This document shows, piece after piece, positions 10,342 to 19,495 of a stretch of 64,000 bases of DNA. Within the stretch, counting starts at the first letter, position 1, and each line of letters opens with the position of its first letter. Source of the stretch: Ideonella aquatica (GTDB lineage Bacteria; Pseudomonadota; Gammaproteobacteria; Burkholderiales; Burkholderiaceae_C); assembly GCF_018069755.1 (NCBI RefSeq), contig NZ_JAGQDE010000015.1, forward strand, positions 62,001 to 126,000. The letters run 5' to 3'. Under the pieces are notes generated by a model, which was not told where the DNA came from, made no database searches, and saw only the letters and a list, made by a program, of their open reading frames with translations. The position numbers and the translations under genes were made by a program.

Positions 10342-10998
10342 TCAGGCCGCGGCGGCCCCGGCCGCCTGCCGCAGCGCCTGCGCAAACACCTCCGGCGGCT
10401 GACCGCCGCTGACCAGGTATTGGCGGTTGATCACCACCGCCGGCACCGAGTGGATGCCGGCCTGCTGCCACAGGGCCTGCTCCTGGCGCACCTCGGCGGC
10501 GTAGCGCTGCGGATCGTCGATCACTGCAGCGGCCTCGGCGGCGTCCAGCCCGGCCTCGGCCGCGGCGGCGCGCAGCACCGCCGGGTCGGCCGGGTTCAGG
10601 CCGTCGCGGTGGTAGGCCAGCAGCAGCGCCTGCTTCAGTGCCTTCTGCTCGGCCTCCCCCACGGTGCCGGCCCAGTGCAGCAGGCGGTGGCCGTCGAAGG
10701 TGTTCCAGATGCGGGTGCGGTTGGCCGTTCGCATCGGGAAGCCCAGGCCCTCAGCGCGTTGCTGGATCATCTGCGCGGCGCCCGCCAGCTCCTCGCGGCT
10801 GCGGCCGTACTTGCGCGACAGGTGCTGGGTGATCTCCTCGCCCTCGGGCGGCATCTGCGGGTTCAGCTCGAAGGGCTGGAAGCGCAGCGACACCGCGCCG
10901 ATCTCGGGGCCCACCTGGGCGAGTGCCTGCTCCAGCGAGGCCAGGCCGATCGCGCACCAGGGGCACACGATGTCGGAGACGAAGTCGATCTGCATCAT
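10342..10998 (-). CDS. FrnE-like DsbA-family oxidoreductase
   Basis: 218-residue DsbA/HCCA-isomerase-like protein. The strand-turn MQIDFVSDIVCPWCAIG carries C12-P-W-C15; an inserted all-helical domain follows, and the cis-Pro loop SVPAVVINRQY is near residue 180. There is no signal peptide, so it acts in the cytoplasm. FrnE relatives are linked to polyketide biosynthesis and oxidative-stress thiol chemistry. A -10-like TACACT ends 6 nt before the ATG. The ATG at 10995 (second Met) is equally possible. Confidence 0.88.
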   Translation of the reverse strand: MMQIDFVSDIVCPWCAIGLASLEQALAQVGPEIGAVSLRFQPFELNPQMPPEGEEITQHLSRKYGRSREELAGAAQMIQQRAEGLGFPMRTANRTRIWNTFDGHRLLHWAGTVGEAEQKALKQALLLAYHRDGLNPADPAVLRAAAAEAGLDAAEAAAVIDDPQRYAAEVRQEQALWQQAGIHSVPAVVINRQYLVSGGQPPEVFAQALRQAAGAAAA

Positions 10999-11004
10999 CG
11001 CGCC

Positions 11005-11010
11005 AGTGTA
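11005..11010 (-). promoter_or_regulatory. -10-like element for the FrnE-like gene
   Basis: TACACT (read leftward) ends 6 nt before the start codon at 10998, so the mRNA would be essentially leaderless. Confidence 0.4.
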
Positions 11011-11024
11011 GGGCGATGCCCCAG

Positions 11025-11531
11025 TCAGCGCCGGCGGCCACCCAACGACATCAGGTCGCCATTGACCTCGCAGGCGGGGTCAGGCCCGTAGGCGGTGTCC
11101 ATCACCTGGCCATCGTCGCCCATGCCCACCATGAACCACTGGCAAAACGGCGGGTCGTAGCGGTAGGCCCAGACGGTCTGCGGCGGCCGCGCCACGCGGA
11201 AGCGCTTGGCCGGCGGGCCGATGCGGCGGCGCACCTCGTCGGCGCTCATGCCGGCGACGATGGCGCCGAAGTTGTTTTCGTTCAGCACCTGCTCGGCACG
11301 CATCAGGCGCTGCTGCATGTCGAACTGCAGCATCCAGGTGGTCTTGCCGAAGGGGCCGGTGGCGTACTCCAGCACCGGGCCCACGCCGGGGGTGTCCCAC
11401 TCGCCGGTGGGCGGGCCCAGGCGCGCCAGCACCGAGCTCAGCGGCTCGCCGGGCGCGAAGCGGGCGGGCGTGGCGCAACCCGCCAGGGCCAGGGCGACGG
11501 ACAGCAGGACAGGGGTCAGCATGCGGCGCAT
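11025..11531 (-). CDS. BamE/SmpA-like lipoprotein
   Basis: 168 residues. The lipoprotein signal MRRMLTPVLLSVALALAGC puts the lipidated Cys at position 19. Two copies of the helix-hairpin logic of BamE-like folds follow (LSSVLARLGPPTGEW and MSADEVRRRIGPPAKRF, each followed by an aromatic/Tyr strand such as VLEYATGPFGKTTW and VWAYRYDPPFCQWF). It is probably an outer-membrane or periplasmic lipoprotein. The tandem arrangement differs from true BamE, so this is a family resemblance, not a BamE call. A -10-like TAGCAT (11538-11543) ends 6 nt before the ATG. Confidence 0.75.
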   Translation of the reverse strand: MRRMLTPVLLSVALALAGCATPARFAPGEPLSSVLARLGPPTGEWDTPGVGPVLEYATGPFGKTTWMLQFDMQQRLMRAEQVLNENNFGAIVAGMSADEVRRRIGPPAKRFRVARPPQTVWAYRYDPPFCQWFMVGMGDDGQVMDTAYGPDPACEVNGDLMSLGGRRR

Positions 11532-11566
11532 GCCGACATGCTACGCCGCTGCCGCCCGCCGCGCAT

Positions 11567-13630
11567 TCACCACGCTGAGCGCAGGCGCGCGCGCAGGTCC
11601 AGCGGCGGCTTGGTGGGCGGGCCCTTGGCGGCTTCGTCGGCTGCCGCCGCCACACGGGCGCGGCGGGCGGGCGAGTCGGCCTCAAAGAGCGGTAGCAGGG
11701 CGTCGGGGATGAAGCGGCTGCGGCCGCCGTACAGGTGGCGCTCACCCAGCGCGCGCTGCTGCGTGACGTAAAAACGCTGCGGCACGATCAGCTGCAGGTG
11801 GCGCTTGGCGCGCGTCATGCCCACGTAGAGCAGGCGACGCTCTTCCTCGAGCTGCTGGGCGCTGCCGGTGGACAGGTCGGAGGGCAGGCAGCCGTCGACC
11901 AGGTTCAGCAGGTACACCGCCTGCCACTCCTGGCCCTTGGCCGAGTGCAGCGTGGACAGGATCAGGTAGTCCTCGTCCTTCAGCGGCGGGCCGCTCTCGT
12001 CACTGGTGGCCTCCGGCGGGTCCAGCGTCAGCTCGGTAAGGAAGCGCTCGCGGCTGCCGTGGCCGGCGGCCAGTTGCTGCAGCTGCTGCAGGTCGAGCAG
12101 GCGCACGGCGGCGTCTTCTTCATGCAGGCGCTGCAGCTGCGGCGTGTACCAGTCGATGGCCAGCGCCAGCTCGTCGGGCCAGCCGTGATCGCCGCGGCGC
12201 AGCGTGTCGCACAGCGCGGCAAAGGCGGCCAGGTCGGCGCGCGCCGCCGTGGGCACGCGGGCGGCGGCCAGCGCGGCCCAGGGCTCGGGCGAGGCGTCCA
12301 TCGCATCGAGCAGGGCGGTGGCGCGGCCGGGGCCGATGCCGGGCAGCAGGTTCAAGAGACGAAACCCTGCCAAGCGGCTGCGCGGGTTGTCGGCCCAGCG
12401 CAGCAGCGCCAGCAGGTCCTTGACGTGCGCAGCTTCCAGAAACTTCAGGCCGCCGAACTTGACGAAGGGAATGCGCCGGCGCGCCAGCTCCAGCTCCAGC
12501 GCGGCACTGTGGCTGCCGGTGCGAAACAGCACCGCCTGGCGCTTGAGCTTCAGGCCGCCCTCGCGCAGGCGCAGCACCTCGTCGGCCACCCAGCGGGCCT
12601 GGGCGGCCTCGTCGTCCACCGCCACCAGCAGCGGCTTCTCGCTGCTCTCGCGCCGGCTGAACAGGGTCTTGGCAAAGCGCTCGGGGGCGAGCGCGATCAC
12701 CGCGTTGCTGGCGTCCAGCAAGGGCTGGGTGCTGCGGTAGTTCTCCTCCAGCGTCACCACCTGCGCGGGCGGCGTGAATCGGGCGGGGAAGTCCAGGATG
12801 TTGCGCAGCTCGGCGGCGCGGAAGCCGTAGATCGCCTGCGCGTCGTCGCCCACCACCGTCAGGCCCTGGCCCTGCGGCTTGAGGGCGCGCAGGATGGCCT
12901 CCTGCAGGCGGTTGGTGTCCTGGTACTCGTCGACCAGCACATGGCTGAAGCGCGCGTCCAGCGCGGCGGCGATCTCGGGACTGGCCTGCAGCATCTCCAG
13001 CCACCACAGCAGCAGGTCGTCGTAGTCCAGCGTCTGCTGGTCCTGCTTGGCGGCGACATAGGCACCAAAGAGGCGGCGCAGCGCGGCCTCATGGGCGACG
13101 CACCAGGGCCAGTGCTCGCGCAGCAGCGCGTCCAGCGGCTCGCGGCTGTTGACGGCGCGCGAGTAAATCGCCAGGCAGGTGGCCTTCAGCGGAAAGCGTT
13201 CGGTGCTGCTGTCGGCCACGCCGGTCTGCTGGCGGCACTGGCCCATCAGGTCCTCGGCGTCGGCGCGGTCGATGATGCTGAAGTTGGGCGGCAGACCGAT
13301 CGCCTCGGCGTGCTCGCGCAGCAGCCGTGCGCCGATGCCGTGGAAGGTGCCGGCCCAGGGCAGCAGTGGCGCGCGCGCGGTGGGCGGCAGGCCCAGCGCC
13401 TGGTGCAGCAGGCGGCCGGCGCGGCGCGCCAGCTCGTGCGCGGCGCGGCGCGAGAAGCTCAGCAGCAGAATGCGCTGCGGATCGGCCCCGTGCTGCACCA
13501 GCCGCGCCAGGCGCGCGGCCAGCGTCATGGTCTTGCCCGAGCCGGCGCCGGCGATCACCAGCAAGGGCGCGTCGCCATGGTCCACGGCGGCTTGCTGGGC
13601 AGGGTTGAGCGTGGGGGCACAGGCCGACAT
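11567..13630 (-). CDS. UvrD/Rep-family ATP-dependent DNA helicase
   Basis: 687-residue superfamily-1A 3'-5' helicase. Motif I is GAGSGKT (28-34), motif Ia LLLSFSRRAAHELARRAG, motif II VDEYQDTN (near 232), motif III VVGDDAQAIYGFR, motif IV LEENYRST, motif V LSTLHSAKGQEW and motif VI RLLYVGMTRAK. It unwinds DNA in repair or replication restart. The ATG at 13630 is chosen over the TTG three bases upstream because TATGCT lies 9 nt before it. It is shorter than UvrD (about 720) and lacks a UvrB-interaction tail, so it may be the UvrD2/Rep-like helicase common in Burkholderiales. Confidence 0.9.
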   Translation of the reverse strand: MSACAPTLNPAQQAAVDHGDAPLLVIAGAGSGKTMTLAARLARLVQHGADPQRILLLSFSRRAAHELARRAGRLLHQALGLPPTARAPLLPWAGTFHGIGARLLREHAEAIGLPPNFSIIDRADAEDLMGQCRQQTGVADSSTERFPLKATCLAIYSRAVNSREPLDALLREHWPWCVAHEAALRRLFGAYVAAKQDQQTLDYDDLLLWWLEMLQASPEIAAALDARFSHVLVDEYQDTNRLQEAILRALKPQGQGLTVVGDDAQAIYGFRAAELRNILDFPARFTPPAQVVTLEENYRSTQPLLDASNAVIALAPERFAKTLFSRRESSEKPLLVAVDDEAAQARWVADEVLRLREGGLKLKRQAVLFRTGSHSAALELELARRRIPFVKFGGLKFLEAAHVKDLLALLRWADNPRSRLAGFRLLNLLPGIGPGRATALLDAMDASPEPWAALAAARVPTAARADLAAFAALCDTLRRGDHGWPDELALAIDWYTPQLQRLHEEDAAVRLLDLQQLQQLAAGHGSRERFLTELTLDPPEATSDESGPPLKDEDYLILSTLHSAKGQEWQAVYLLNLVDGCLPSDLSTGSAQQLEEERRLLYVGMTRAKRHLQLIVPQRFYVTQQRALGERHLYGGRSRFIPDALLPLFEADSPARRARVAAAADEAAKGPPTKPPLDLRARLRSAW

Positions 13631-13639
13631 CAAGGCGCC

Positions 13640-13645
13640 AGCATA
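13640..13645 (-). promoter_or_regulatory. -10-like element for the UvrD-like helicase
   Basis: TATGCT (leftward) ends 9 nt before the ATG at 13630. The intervening bases have no ribosome-binding sequence. Confidence 0.45.
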
Positions 13646-13791
13646 CTGGATGTATCACCAGCCCGCACAGCCCCTGACGGCTGGTCGGCGGGTGGGCGGC
13701 TATGCTGCGCGGGCTGTCGCTCGGACGCGGCGAATGTCGTCTGTCTTCTGGTACGTCCTCTGGCCATGGCCTTCTCCGGCATTGCGCGTCG

Positions 13792-16473
13792 ATGATCGAT
13801 CCCCCCCACTGGCAGCGCCTGTCGGCCCTGCTTGATGAGGCCTTGGACCTGTCCGAGGACCAGCGCACCGCCTGGCTGAACGCTGTCTGCGCGCGCGAGC
13901 CGGGGCTGGCCGATGCGCTGCGCAGCCTCATCGAGGGCCTGCGCACCGAGCCCGATTCGACCCCCGCCGCGGCTTTCCAGCAGTGGCTGGCGCCCGCGCT
14001 GTCCGAGCCAGCGACGCCGCCCGAGCTGGCGACGCTGACCCAAGCCGGCGCCACATTGGGTCCCTGGCGGCTGGACGAGAAGATCGGCGAAGGCGGCATG
14101 GGCCAGGTCTGGCGCGCCACCCGGGTGGACGGCCTGTACCAGGGCGCGGCGGCGATCAAGCTGCTGCGCAGCGACCGCAGCAGCCCTGGCCTGAGCGCCC
14201 GCTTCGCGCGTGAACGCACCGCGCTGGCGCGCCTGAACCACCCAGCCATCGCCCGGCTGCTGGATGCCGGCGAGGCCCAGGGCCAGGTCTACCTGGTGCT
14301 GGAGCTGGTGCCTGGCCGCACGCTCAGCGAGTTGGTGCGCCAGCACCGCCCGCCGCTGGCTGAGCGCGTGGCCCTGCTGCTGCGCATTGCCGAGGCGGTG
14401 GAGGCCGCCCATGCGCAGCTGATCGTGCACCGCGACCTCAAGCCCGGCAACGTGATGATCACCGACGACGGCCAGCCCAAGCTGCTGGACTTCGGCATCG
14501 CCGCCCTGCTGGACGACCCCGCCGAGCCGGGCGAGCTCACACGCAGCACCGGCCGCGGCCTGACCGTGGGCTACGCCGCGCCCGAGCAGATCATCGGCCT
14601 GCCGGTGGGGGTGGCGGCAGACGTCTTCTCGCTGGGCGTGATCCTGTTCGAGCTGGTCACCGGCGCCCTGCCCTTCAGCCAGCGCCGCCAGCCGCGCCCG
14701 ATGATGGAAATGGCGGTGCTGGAAGACCCGCCGCACCGCCTGGGCGGCGTGACCGCCGACCCCGAAGGCCCGGGCGCCGCACCCGATGCCTGGCGGGCCG
14801 ATGGCGACCTGGCCGCGGTGATCGACAAGGCGCTGCGCAAGGACCCCGCCGAGCGCTACACCGGCGTGCGCTCGCTGATCGACGACCTGAACCACTGGGC
14901 CGCGCACCGCCCGGTCAGCGCACGCCGCGGCCACTGGCGCCACCGCAGCGGCCTGTGGCTGCGCCGCCATGCGCTGCTGGCGGGCAGCATCGCAGCGGTC
15001 GGCCTGTCGCTGGCGCTGGGCCTGGGCCTGAGCCTGTGGCAGTGGCAGCGCGCCGAGCGGGCCGCCGCGGTGGCCCGCGCCCGTGAGGCGCAAAGCCAGC
15101 AGCTCAGCAGCTACATGCTGGGCGAGCTGGCTGACCGCCTGCGCCCACTGGGCCGGCTGGACATCCTGGCCGGTCTGGGCGAGCGCAGCCTGGCCGTGCT
15201 GGCCGAGCAACCCGGCGCCGCTGAGGCCCCGCTCGATCGCCTGCACCGCGCGCAGGCGCTGCTGGTGCTGGGCGAGGTCGACAGCAGCCGCGGCCGCGGC
15301 CAGACCGCCACCGCCCAGGCCGCGCTGCAGGCCGCCGAAGAGGTGCTGCGGCCGCTCGACGGCGTGGCCGGTGTGCCCGCCGACGACTGGTTCGCCACGC
15401 TGGGCGCGGTGCATTTCTGGCGTGGCCAGATCGCCTTCGACCAGGGTGAGCTGGTGCCCGCAGCGGCGCAGCTGGAGCGCTACCGTGCGCTGTCCCAGCG
15501 CTGGCTGGCGCAACAGCCCGCGTCGACCACCGCCGCGCAGGAGCTGGCCTACGCCCACGCCAGCCTGGCGGCGGTGCAGCTGCAGCGCGGCCAGTGGGCT
15601 GCGGCCCGGCAGTCCTTTGAAGCCGTGCTGGCCGACAAGCGCCAGCGCCTGGCCAAGGCCCCCACCGACGCCGCCGCCACCGTGGCCGTGGCCAACGGCC
15701 TGCTGCAGCTGGCCGACGTGCTGCATGTGCAGGGCCAGGAGCGCGACAGTCTGGCGCGCCTGGACGAGGCTCGCGCGCTGCTGGACGCGCTGCAGCGCCG
15801 GCAGACCGGCCAGGCCGCGTGGCTGGCCGACCTGGCGCGGGTGGAGCAGGCCCGCGCCGCCCGCCTGGCCGACCTGGGCCGCCATGACGAAGCCCGCCGC
15901 AGCGCCACCGAGGCGCGCCGCTGGTCGCAGCAGGTGCTGGCCGCGTCGCCCAGCGCCGCGCGCTGGCGCCTGGAGGCCCTGTGGGGCGACACCCAGCAGT
16001 TGCTGCAGGCGCCGCCCGATGCCAGCACCCGCGCTGCCCGCCAGGCCCTGCTGGCGGACTGGCCCGCGCTGGCTGCGGACGAGCCCCTGGTCCAGGCCCT
16101 GCACGCACGGCGCGCGCTGCTGCAGGCCGACAGTGCGCTGGAGCAGCGCGACAGCGCCGAGGCCCAGCGCCTGCTCGACCAGGCCGAGTCGCAGCTGGCG
16201 CCCTTGCTGGCGCGCCAGCCGCTGAAGTGGCAATGGACCGACACCCTGGCCCAGGTGCAGTGGCGCCGACTGCGCGCCGACCGCAGCGTCGCGACCTGCA
16301 GCGCCATCACCCCGCGCCTGCAGCCGGCGGTCGAGAGCGGTCAGGCCGGCCTGGTGCTGCAGGCCTGGCTGCAGGCCCAGGCCTGCGCCCAGGGCCGCCC
16401 CATCGCCGAGGCCGACCTGCAGCGCCTGCAGGCCGGCGGCTACCAAGCCCAGCGTTTTCCCCCGCCCCCCTGA
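13792..16473 (+). CDS. Membrane-anchored Ser/Thr protein kinase with helical TPR-like C-terminal region
   Basis: 893 residues. After an N-terminal helical segment (MIDPPHWQRLSALLDEALDL) comes a Hanks-type kinase: glycine loop GEGGMGQVW (99-107), Lys123 in AAIKLL, HRDLKPGNV (about 212), DFG (about 234) and GYAAPEQ. One membrane helix (about 395-417, GSIAAVGLSLALGLGLSLW) follows, then some 470 residues of Ala/Leu-rich helical pairs resembling tetratricopeptide repeats, expected in the periplasm. This is the common betaproteobacterial PknB-like layout, often paired with an ECF sigma factor; none is adjacent here. The ATG at 13792 matches the family N-terminus; TATGCT at 13701-13706 may be the -10 box. 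Ligand and substrates are unknown. Confidence 0.88.
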   Translation: MIDPPHWQRLSALLDEALDLSEDQRTAWLNAVCAREPGLADALRSLIEGLRTEPDSTPAAAFQQWLAPALSEPATPPELATLTQAGATLGPWRLDEKIGEGGMGQVWRATRVDGLYQGAAAIKLLRSDRSSPGLSARFARERTALARLNHPAIARLLDAGEAQGQVYLVLELVPGRTLSELVRQHRPPLAERVALLLRIAEAVEAAHAQLIVHRDLKPGNVMITDDGQPKLLDFGIAALLDDPAEPGELTRSTGRGLTVGYAAPEQIIGLPVGVAADVFSLGVILFELVTGALPFSQRRQPRPMMEMAVLEDPPHRLGGVTADPEGPGAAPDAWRADGDLAAVIDKALRKDPAERYTGVRSLIDDLNHWAAHRPVSARRGHWRHRSGLWLRRHALLAGSIAAVGLSLALGLGLSLWQWQRAERAAAVARAREAQSQQLSSYMLGELADRLRPLGRLDILAGLGERSLAVLAEQPGAAEAPLDRLHRAQALLVLGEVDSSRGRGQTATAQAALQAAEEVLRPLDGVAGVPADDWFATLGAVHFWRGQIAFDQGELVPAAAQLERYRALSQRWLAQQPASTTAAQELAYAHASLAAVQLQRGQWAAARQSFEAVLADKRQRLAKAPTDAAATVAVANGLLQLADVLHVQGQERDSLARLDEARALLDALQRRQTGQAAWLADLARVEQARAARLADLGRHDEARRSATEARRWSQQVLAASPSAARWRLEALWGDTQQLLQAPPDASTRAARQALLADWPALAADEPLVQALHARRALLQADSALEQRDSAEAQRLLDQAESQLAPLLARQPLKWQWTDTLAQVQWRRLRADRSVATCSAITPRLQPAVESGQAGLVLQAWLQAQACAQGRPIAEADLQRLQAGGYQAQRFPPPP

Positions 16474-16485
16474 CCTGGAGATGCC

Positions 16486-16956
16486 ATGACCCACCCGCAG
16501 CACAGCGACACCCCCGACGGCTCGTTCCGCACCATCACCTACAGCGTGGTCCCGCTGGTCACGCCGGACGACGCGGTGATGCAGCGCTGCGCCTACTTCC
16601 ACGTGCAGGCGCAGAAATGGCAGCCGGTGGCACCGCAGGACCTGGCCAGCGCCTATGGCTCGGACTTCGTCTGCCTGGAGCAGCCGCGCGCCCGGGATGT
16701 GCCCGACGGCGTGCTGGGCGAGGGGCGCTACGACCACGAGGCCACGCTGTTCGCCGCTGTGGCCAAGACGCTGTCCTCGTCCAAGGGCCTGCCCAACACC
16801 TTCCTGGCCAGCGAGCTGGGCGGTCGGCCCCGCGTGGTGATGCCGGTGGCGCCGGGCAGCACGCGGGGGGTGATCCTGCTGTTTGTGCGTCACCGCGGCG
16901 ATCAGGTGCTGGGCCTGGTCCCCACCCGCGACCCGGAGATCAAGGGCACGCTCTGA
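16486..16956 (+). CDS. Conserved protein of unknown function
   Basis: 156 residues, soluble, no signal peptide or membrane helix. Readable segments are TITYSVVPLVTPDDAVMQ, FVCLEQPRARDVPDGVLG and RVVMPVAPGSTRGVILLF. A GGAGA ribosome site precedes the ATG. It starts 12 bp after the kinase stop, so it is very probably co-transcribed and may be functionally linked to it. I do not recognise a domain. Confidence 0.7.
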   Translation: MTHPQHSDTPDGSFRTITYSVVPLVTPDDAVMQRCAYFHVQAQKWQPVAPQDLASAYGSDFVCLEQPRARDVPDGVLGEGRYDHEATLFAAVAKTLSSSKGLPNTFLASELGGRPRVVMPVAPGSTRGVILLFVRHRGDQVLGLVPTRDPEIKGTL

Positions 16957-17005
16957 CCCGCAGCAGCGCAAGACCCGGTGCGACAGTCTGTCGCCCGACT
17001 GCGGC

Positions 17006-17011
17006 TATGCT
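17006..17011 (+). promoter_or_regulatory. -10-like element for the TlpA-like gene
   Basis: TATGCT ends 9 nt before the ATG at 17021. It is the same hexamer and spacing as seen before the helicase gene on the other strand. Confidence 0.45.
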
Positions 17012-17020
17012 CGCGGCCCG

Positions 17021-17560
17021 ATGCCGCTGCCCAACCCCCGCCAGCTCAGCCGCCGCGATTGCCTGGCGGCGCTGGGCTGCGCGCTGCCGGCACTGGCGCG
17101 CGCCACCGACGACCCGCTGCCCCAGCCCTGGGCCGCCCACCGCCCGGTGCCCGCACCGCTGAAGCTGCCCGGCCACGGCGGCCCGGCACTGGACCTCGCG
17201 GCGCTGCGCGGCCAGCCGGTGCTGCTGAACTTCTGGGCCAGCTGGTGCGAGCCCTGCCGCAGCGAGATGCCCTCGCTGGAGCTGCTGGCCGCCCGCCACG
17301 AGGCCGATGGCCTGCGCGTCTGGCTGATCAATTTCCGCGAAACCCCGGCGGCGATCGACCGCTTCCTGGCCCTGCTGCCGGTGGACCTGCCGATCGCCCG
17401 CGACGCCGATGGCGCCGCCGCCCGCGCCTGGGCGGCCCGGGTGTTCCCCAGCACGGTGCTGATCGGTCGCGATGGCCGGCCGGTGAGCACCTGGACCGGC
17501 GAGGTCGACTGGACCGCGCCGGCCGCGCGCGAGCGCTTTGTTGCGCTGCTCAAACGCTGA
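17021..17560 (+). CDS. TlpA/ResA-like periplasmic thioredoxin
   Basis: 179 residues. The signal has a twin-arginine character (LSRRDCLAALG), and a thioredoxin-like fold has the active site W75-C76-E-P-C79 (FWASWCEPCRSEMPSLELL) and a proline loop VFPSTVLIGRDG. Such proteins reduce disulfides in apocytochromes or copper-site proteins. The ATG at 17021 starts right before the signal; the open frame further upstream has no ribosome site. It is followed after 22 bp by a transglutaminase-like gene. The substrate is not deducible. Confidence 0.87.
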   Translation: MPLPNPRQLSRRDCLAALGCALPALARATDDPLPQPWAAHRPVPAPLKLPGHGGPALDLAALRGQPVLLNFWASWCEPCRSEMPSLELLAARHEADGLRVWLINFRETPAAIDRFLALLPVDLPIARDADGAAARAWAARVFPSTVLIGRDGRPVSTWTGEVDWTAPAARERFVALLKR

Positions 17561-17582
17561 TTCTTCCCTTCAGGAGACTGTC

Positions 17583-18680
17583 ATGACCCTGCTCACCCGC
17601 CGCACCCTTCTGGCCGCCGCGGCCGCCACGCCCTGCCTGGCCGGCGCGCAGACCGCCGAGCGCCGCTTCGCCCCGCAGCCGGGCGACTGGCGCCGCTTCG
17701 ACCTGACGCTGGACATCGAGGTGCCGGTGTCCAAGGGCACCACCCGGCTGTGGCTGCCGCTGCCCGACCTGGACACTGCCTGGCAGCAGACCGACGGCCA
17801 CCGCTGGAGCGGCAACGCCAGCCAGGCCCGCCTGGTGGCCGATGCCGGGCGTGGCACGCGCATGCTGTACGCCGAGTTCGCGCCGTCGGTGGAACGGCCG
17901 CGCATCAGCGTGAGCTCGCGCGTGCAGACGCGCAACCGCACGGTCGACTGGTCGGTCCGCAGTGCGGTGAAGGAAGACCCGGCCGTGCTGCGCAGCGCAC
18001 TCGCGGCCACCGAACTGCTGCCGCTCGACGGCATCGTCAAGACCACCGCGCAGGCCGCCACGAAGGGCGCGCGCACCGACCTGGAGAAGGCGCGCGGCAT
18101 CTACCAGTGGGTGGTGGCCCACGCCCACCGCGAGCCCAAGACCCGCGGCTGCGGCACCGGCGACATCAAGAGCATGCTGGAGAGCGGCAACCTGGGCGGC
18201 AAGTGCGCCGACCTGAACGCGATCTTCGTGGGCCTGTGCCGCGCCAGCGGCGTGCCAGCGCGCGATGTCTATGGCTTGCGCGTGGCGCCCTCGGCCTTCG
18301 GCTACAAGGAGCTGGGCGCCAACTCGGCGTCGCTCAAGGGCGCGCAGCACTGCCGCGCCGAGGTCTTCCTGGCCGGCCACGGCTGGGTGGCGATGGACCC
18401 GGCCGACGTGCTCAAGGTGATGCGCCAGGAAACGCCTGAGTGGATCAAGGACCCGGCGCACGCCGTGGCCGCGCCGGTGATGGCCGGCCTGTTCGGCAAC
18501 TGGGAAGGCAACTGGGTGGGCTACAACACCGCCCATGACCTGCACCTGCCCGGCCGCGCCGAGCAGGGCACGCTGCCCTTCTTCATGTACCCGCAGGGCG
18601 AGAACGCCGAAGGCCGCTTCGACGACCTGGCGCCCGACGCCTTCCGCTACACCATCGCCGCGACCGAGCTCAAGGCCTGA
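17583..18680 (+). CDS. Exported transglutaminase-like superfamily protein
   Basis: 365 residues. A Tat/Sec-type signal (LLTRRTLLAAAAATPCLAGA) precedes a transglutaminase core with the catalytic Cys in GGKCADLNAIFVGLCRASG (about residue 208), a His in the segment around HCRAEVFLAGHGWVAM and an Asp in MDPAD. Family members act as cysteine peptidases or amidases in the periplasm. AGGAG lies 6 nt before the ATG at 17583, favouring it over the upstream start at 17538. It probably shares a transcript with the TlpA-like gene. The real substrate is unknown. Confidence 0.85.
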   Translation: MTLLTRRTLLAAAAATPCLAGAQTAERRFAPQPGDWRRFDLTLDIEVPVSKGTTRLWLPLPDLDTAWQQTDGHRWSGNASQARLVADAGRGTRMLYAEFAPSVERPRISVSSRVQTRNRTVDWSVRSAVKEDPAVLRSALAATELLPLDGIVKTTAQAATKGARTDLEKARGIYQWVVAHAHREPKTRGCGTGDIKSMLESGNLGGKCADLNAIFVGLCRASGVPARDVYGLRVAPSAFGYKELGANSASLKGAQHCRAEVFLAGHGWVAMDPADVLKVMRQETPEWIKDPAHAVAAPVMAGLFGNWEGNWVGYNTAHDLHLPGRAEQGTLPFFMYPQGENAEGRFDDLAPDAFRYTIAATELKA

Positions 18681-18829
18681 GCTCGGTCAAACAGGGCTGA
18701 GCGCAGGCCAGCGCACGGCCGCGTCCACGGGCTCGCGGAGCTCGCCCGGCGCGACAGGCGAGCTGACGTCCTCAGGGCGTCAGCACGTCCGGTCTTGCCC
18801 GAAGCGGCCTGCGCACCCCCCAGGGGGGT

Positions 18830-18851
18830 GGGCTGACGTACCCGTCAGCCC
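18830..18851. terminator. Hairpin between convergent genes
   Basis: A perfect 9-bp inverted repeat (GGGCTGACG 18830-18838, CGTCAGCCC 18843-18851) with a 4-nt loop lies between the transglutaminase-like gene and the cytochrome c' gene. There is no T-run, so it may act as an RNA 3'-end stabiliser or a weak bidirectional terminator. Next to it, CCCCCC-A-GGGGGG spans 18816-18828. Confidence 0.45.
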
Positions 18852-18863
18852 GGGGGCCCCAGT

Positions 18864-19313
18864 TCACTCTTTGCGGAAGTTGTCGTGGCAGGCCTTGCAG
18901 GTCTTGCCGGCGTCGCCGAAGGCAGCCTTGATCTGGTCGAGGTTGCCGGTCTTGGCGGCGGCGTTGAGCTTGCCCACCGCGTCGATCATGGCCTGGCTGC
19001 CGTCCTTGAACTTGGCGGCGTCAGTCCAGATTTCGGGCTTGGCGCGGGTGTCACCGCTGCCGGTGCCTTCAGCAAAGGCCGTGAAGGGCAGGCGGGCCAG
19101 GGTGTTGACGATCTCGGCATTGGCCTGGGCGGCGCCCGCGTCGAACGGCGCCTTGCCACTGGCCATCGCACCGATGCGGCCGAAGTGGCTGGCCATCACG
19201 GTGAAGGCGCCCTTGCGGTACTTGATCGCGTCCTCGGGCTTCTGGAACTGGGCGTGGGCCGGCAGCGCAGCGAACAGGGTGGCGCAGGTCAGGGCCAGGG
19301 CAAGACGTTTCAT
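18864..19313 (-). CDS. Cytochrome c'
   Basis: 149 residues: a signal peptide (MKRLALALTCATLFAALPAHA) and a four-helix-bundle cytochrome c' (QKPEDAIKYRKGAFTVMASH at the start of helix A) with the haem-binding C139-K-A-C-H143 close to the C-terminus, exactly as in the family. Cytochrome c' binds NO in the periplasm and protects against nitrosative stress. A GGAGGA ribosome site precedes the ATG at 19313. It is divergent from a cytochrome b gene, a frequent partnership. Confidence 0.93.
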   Translation of the reverse strand: MKRLALALTCATLFAALPAHAQFQKPEDAIKYRKGAFTVMASHFGRIGAMASGKAPFDAGAAQANAEIVNTLARLPFTAFAEGTGSGDTRAKPEIWTDAAKFKDGSQAMIDAVGKLNAAAKTGNLDQIKAAFGDAGKTCKACHDNFRKE

Positions 19314-19495
19314 GCAGATCCTCCGGTGTGAGATGGTCGGGTGAGAGAGGCACGGACCGCACAGCATGCGGGTCGTGGCGAGTGTACGCACGAGCGCACC
19401 GAAGTATTCCGTGCTGGGGCCAAGGCCCGGGGGATTCCCCGACCGGGCCGGATCGCGGTATGGTCGCGGCAGGACACTGCTGACAAGCCACCGCG

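Noticed and set aside
13630-16971. A 1113-codon open frame on the minus strand opposite the Ser/Thr kinase.
   Set aside because: Its composition (Gln/Gly/Ala/His-rich, no motif) is the usual antisense shadow in GC-rich DNA; the plus strand has a full kinase with all catalytic motifs.
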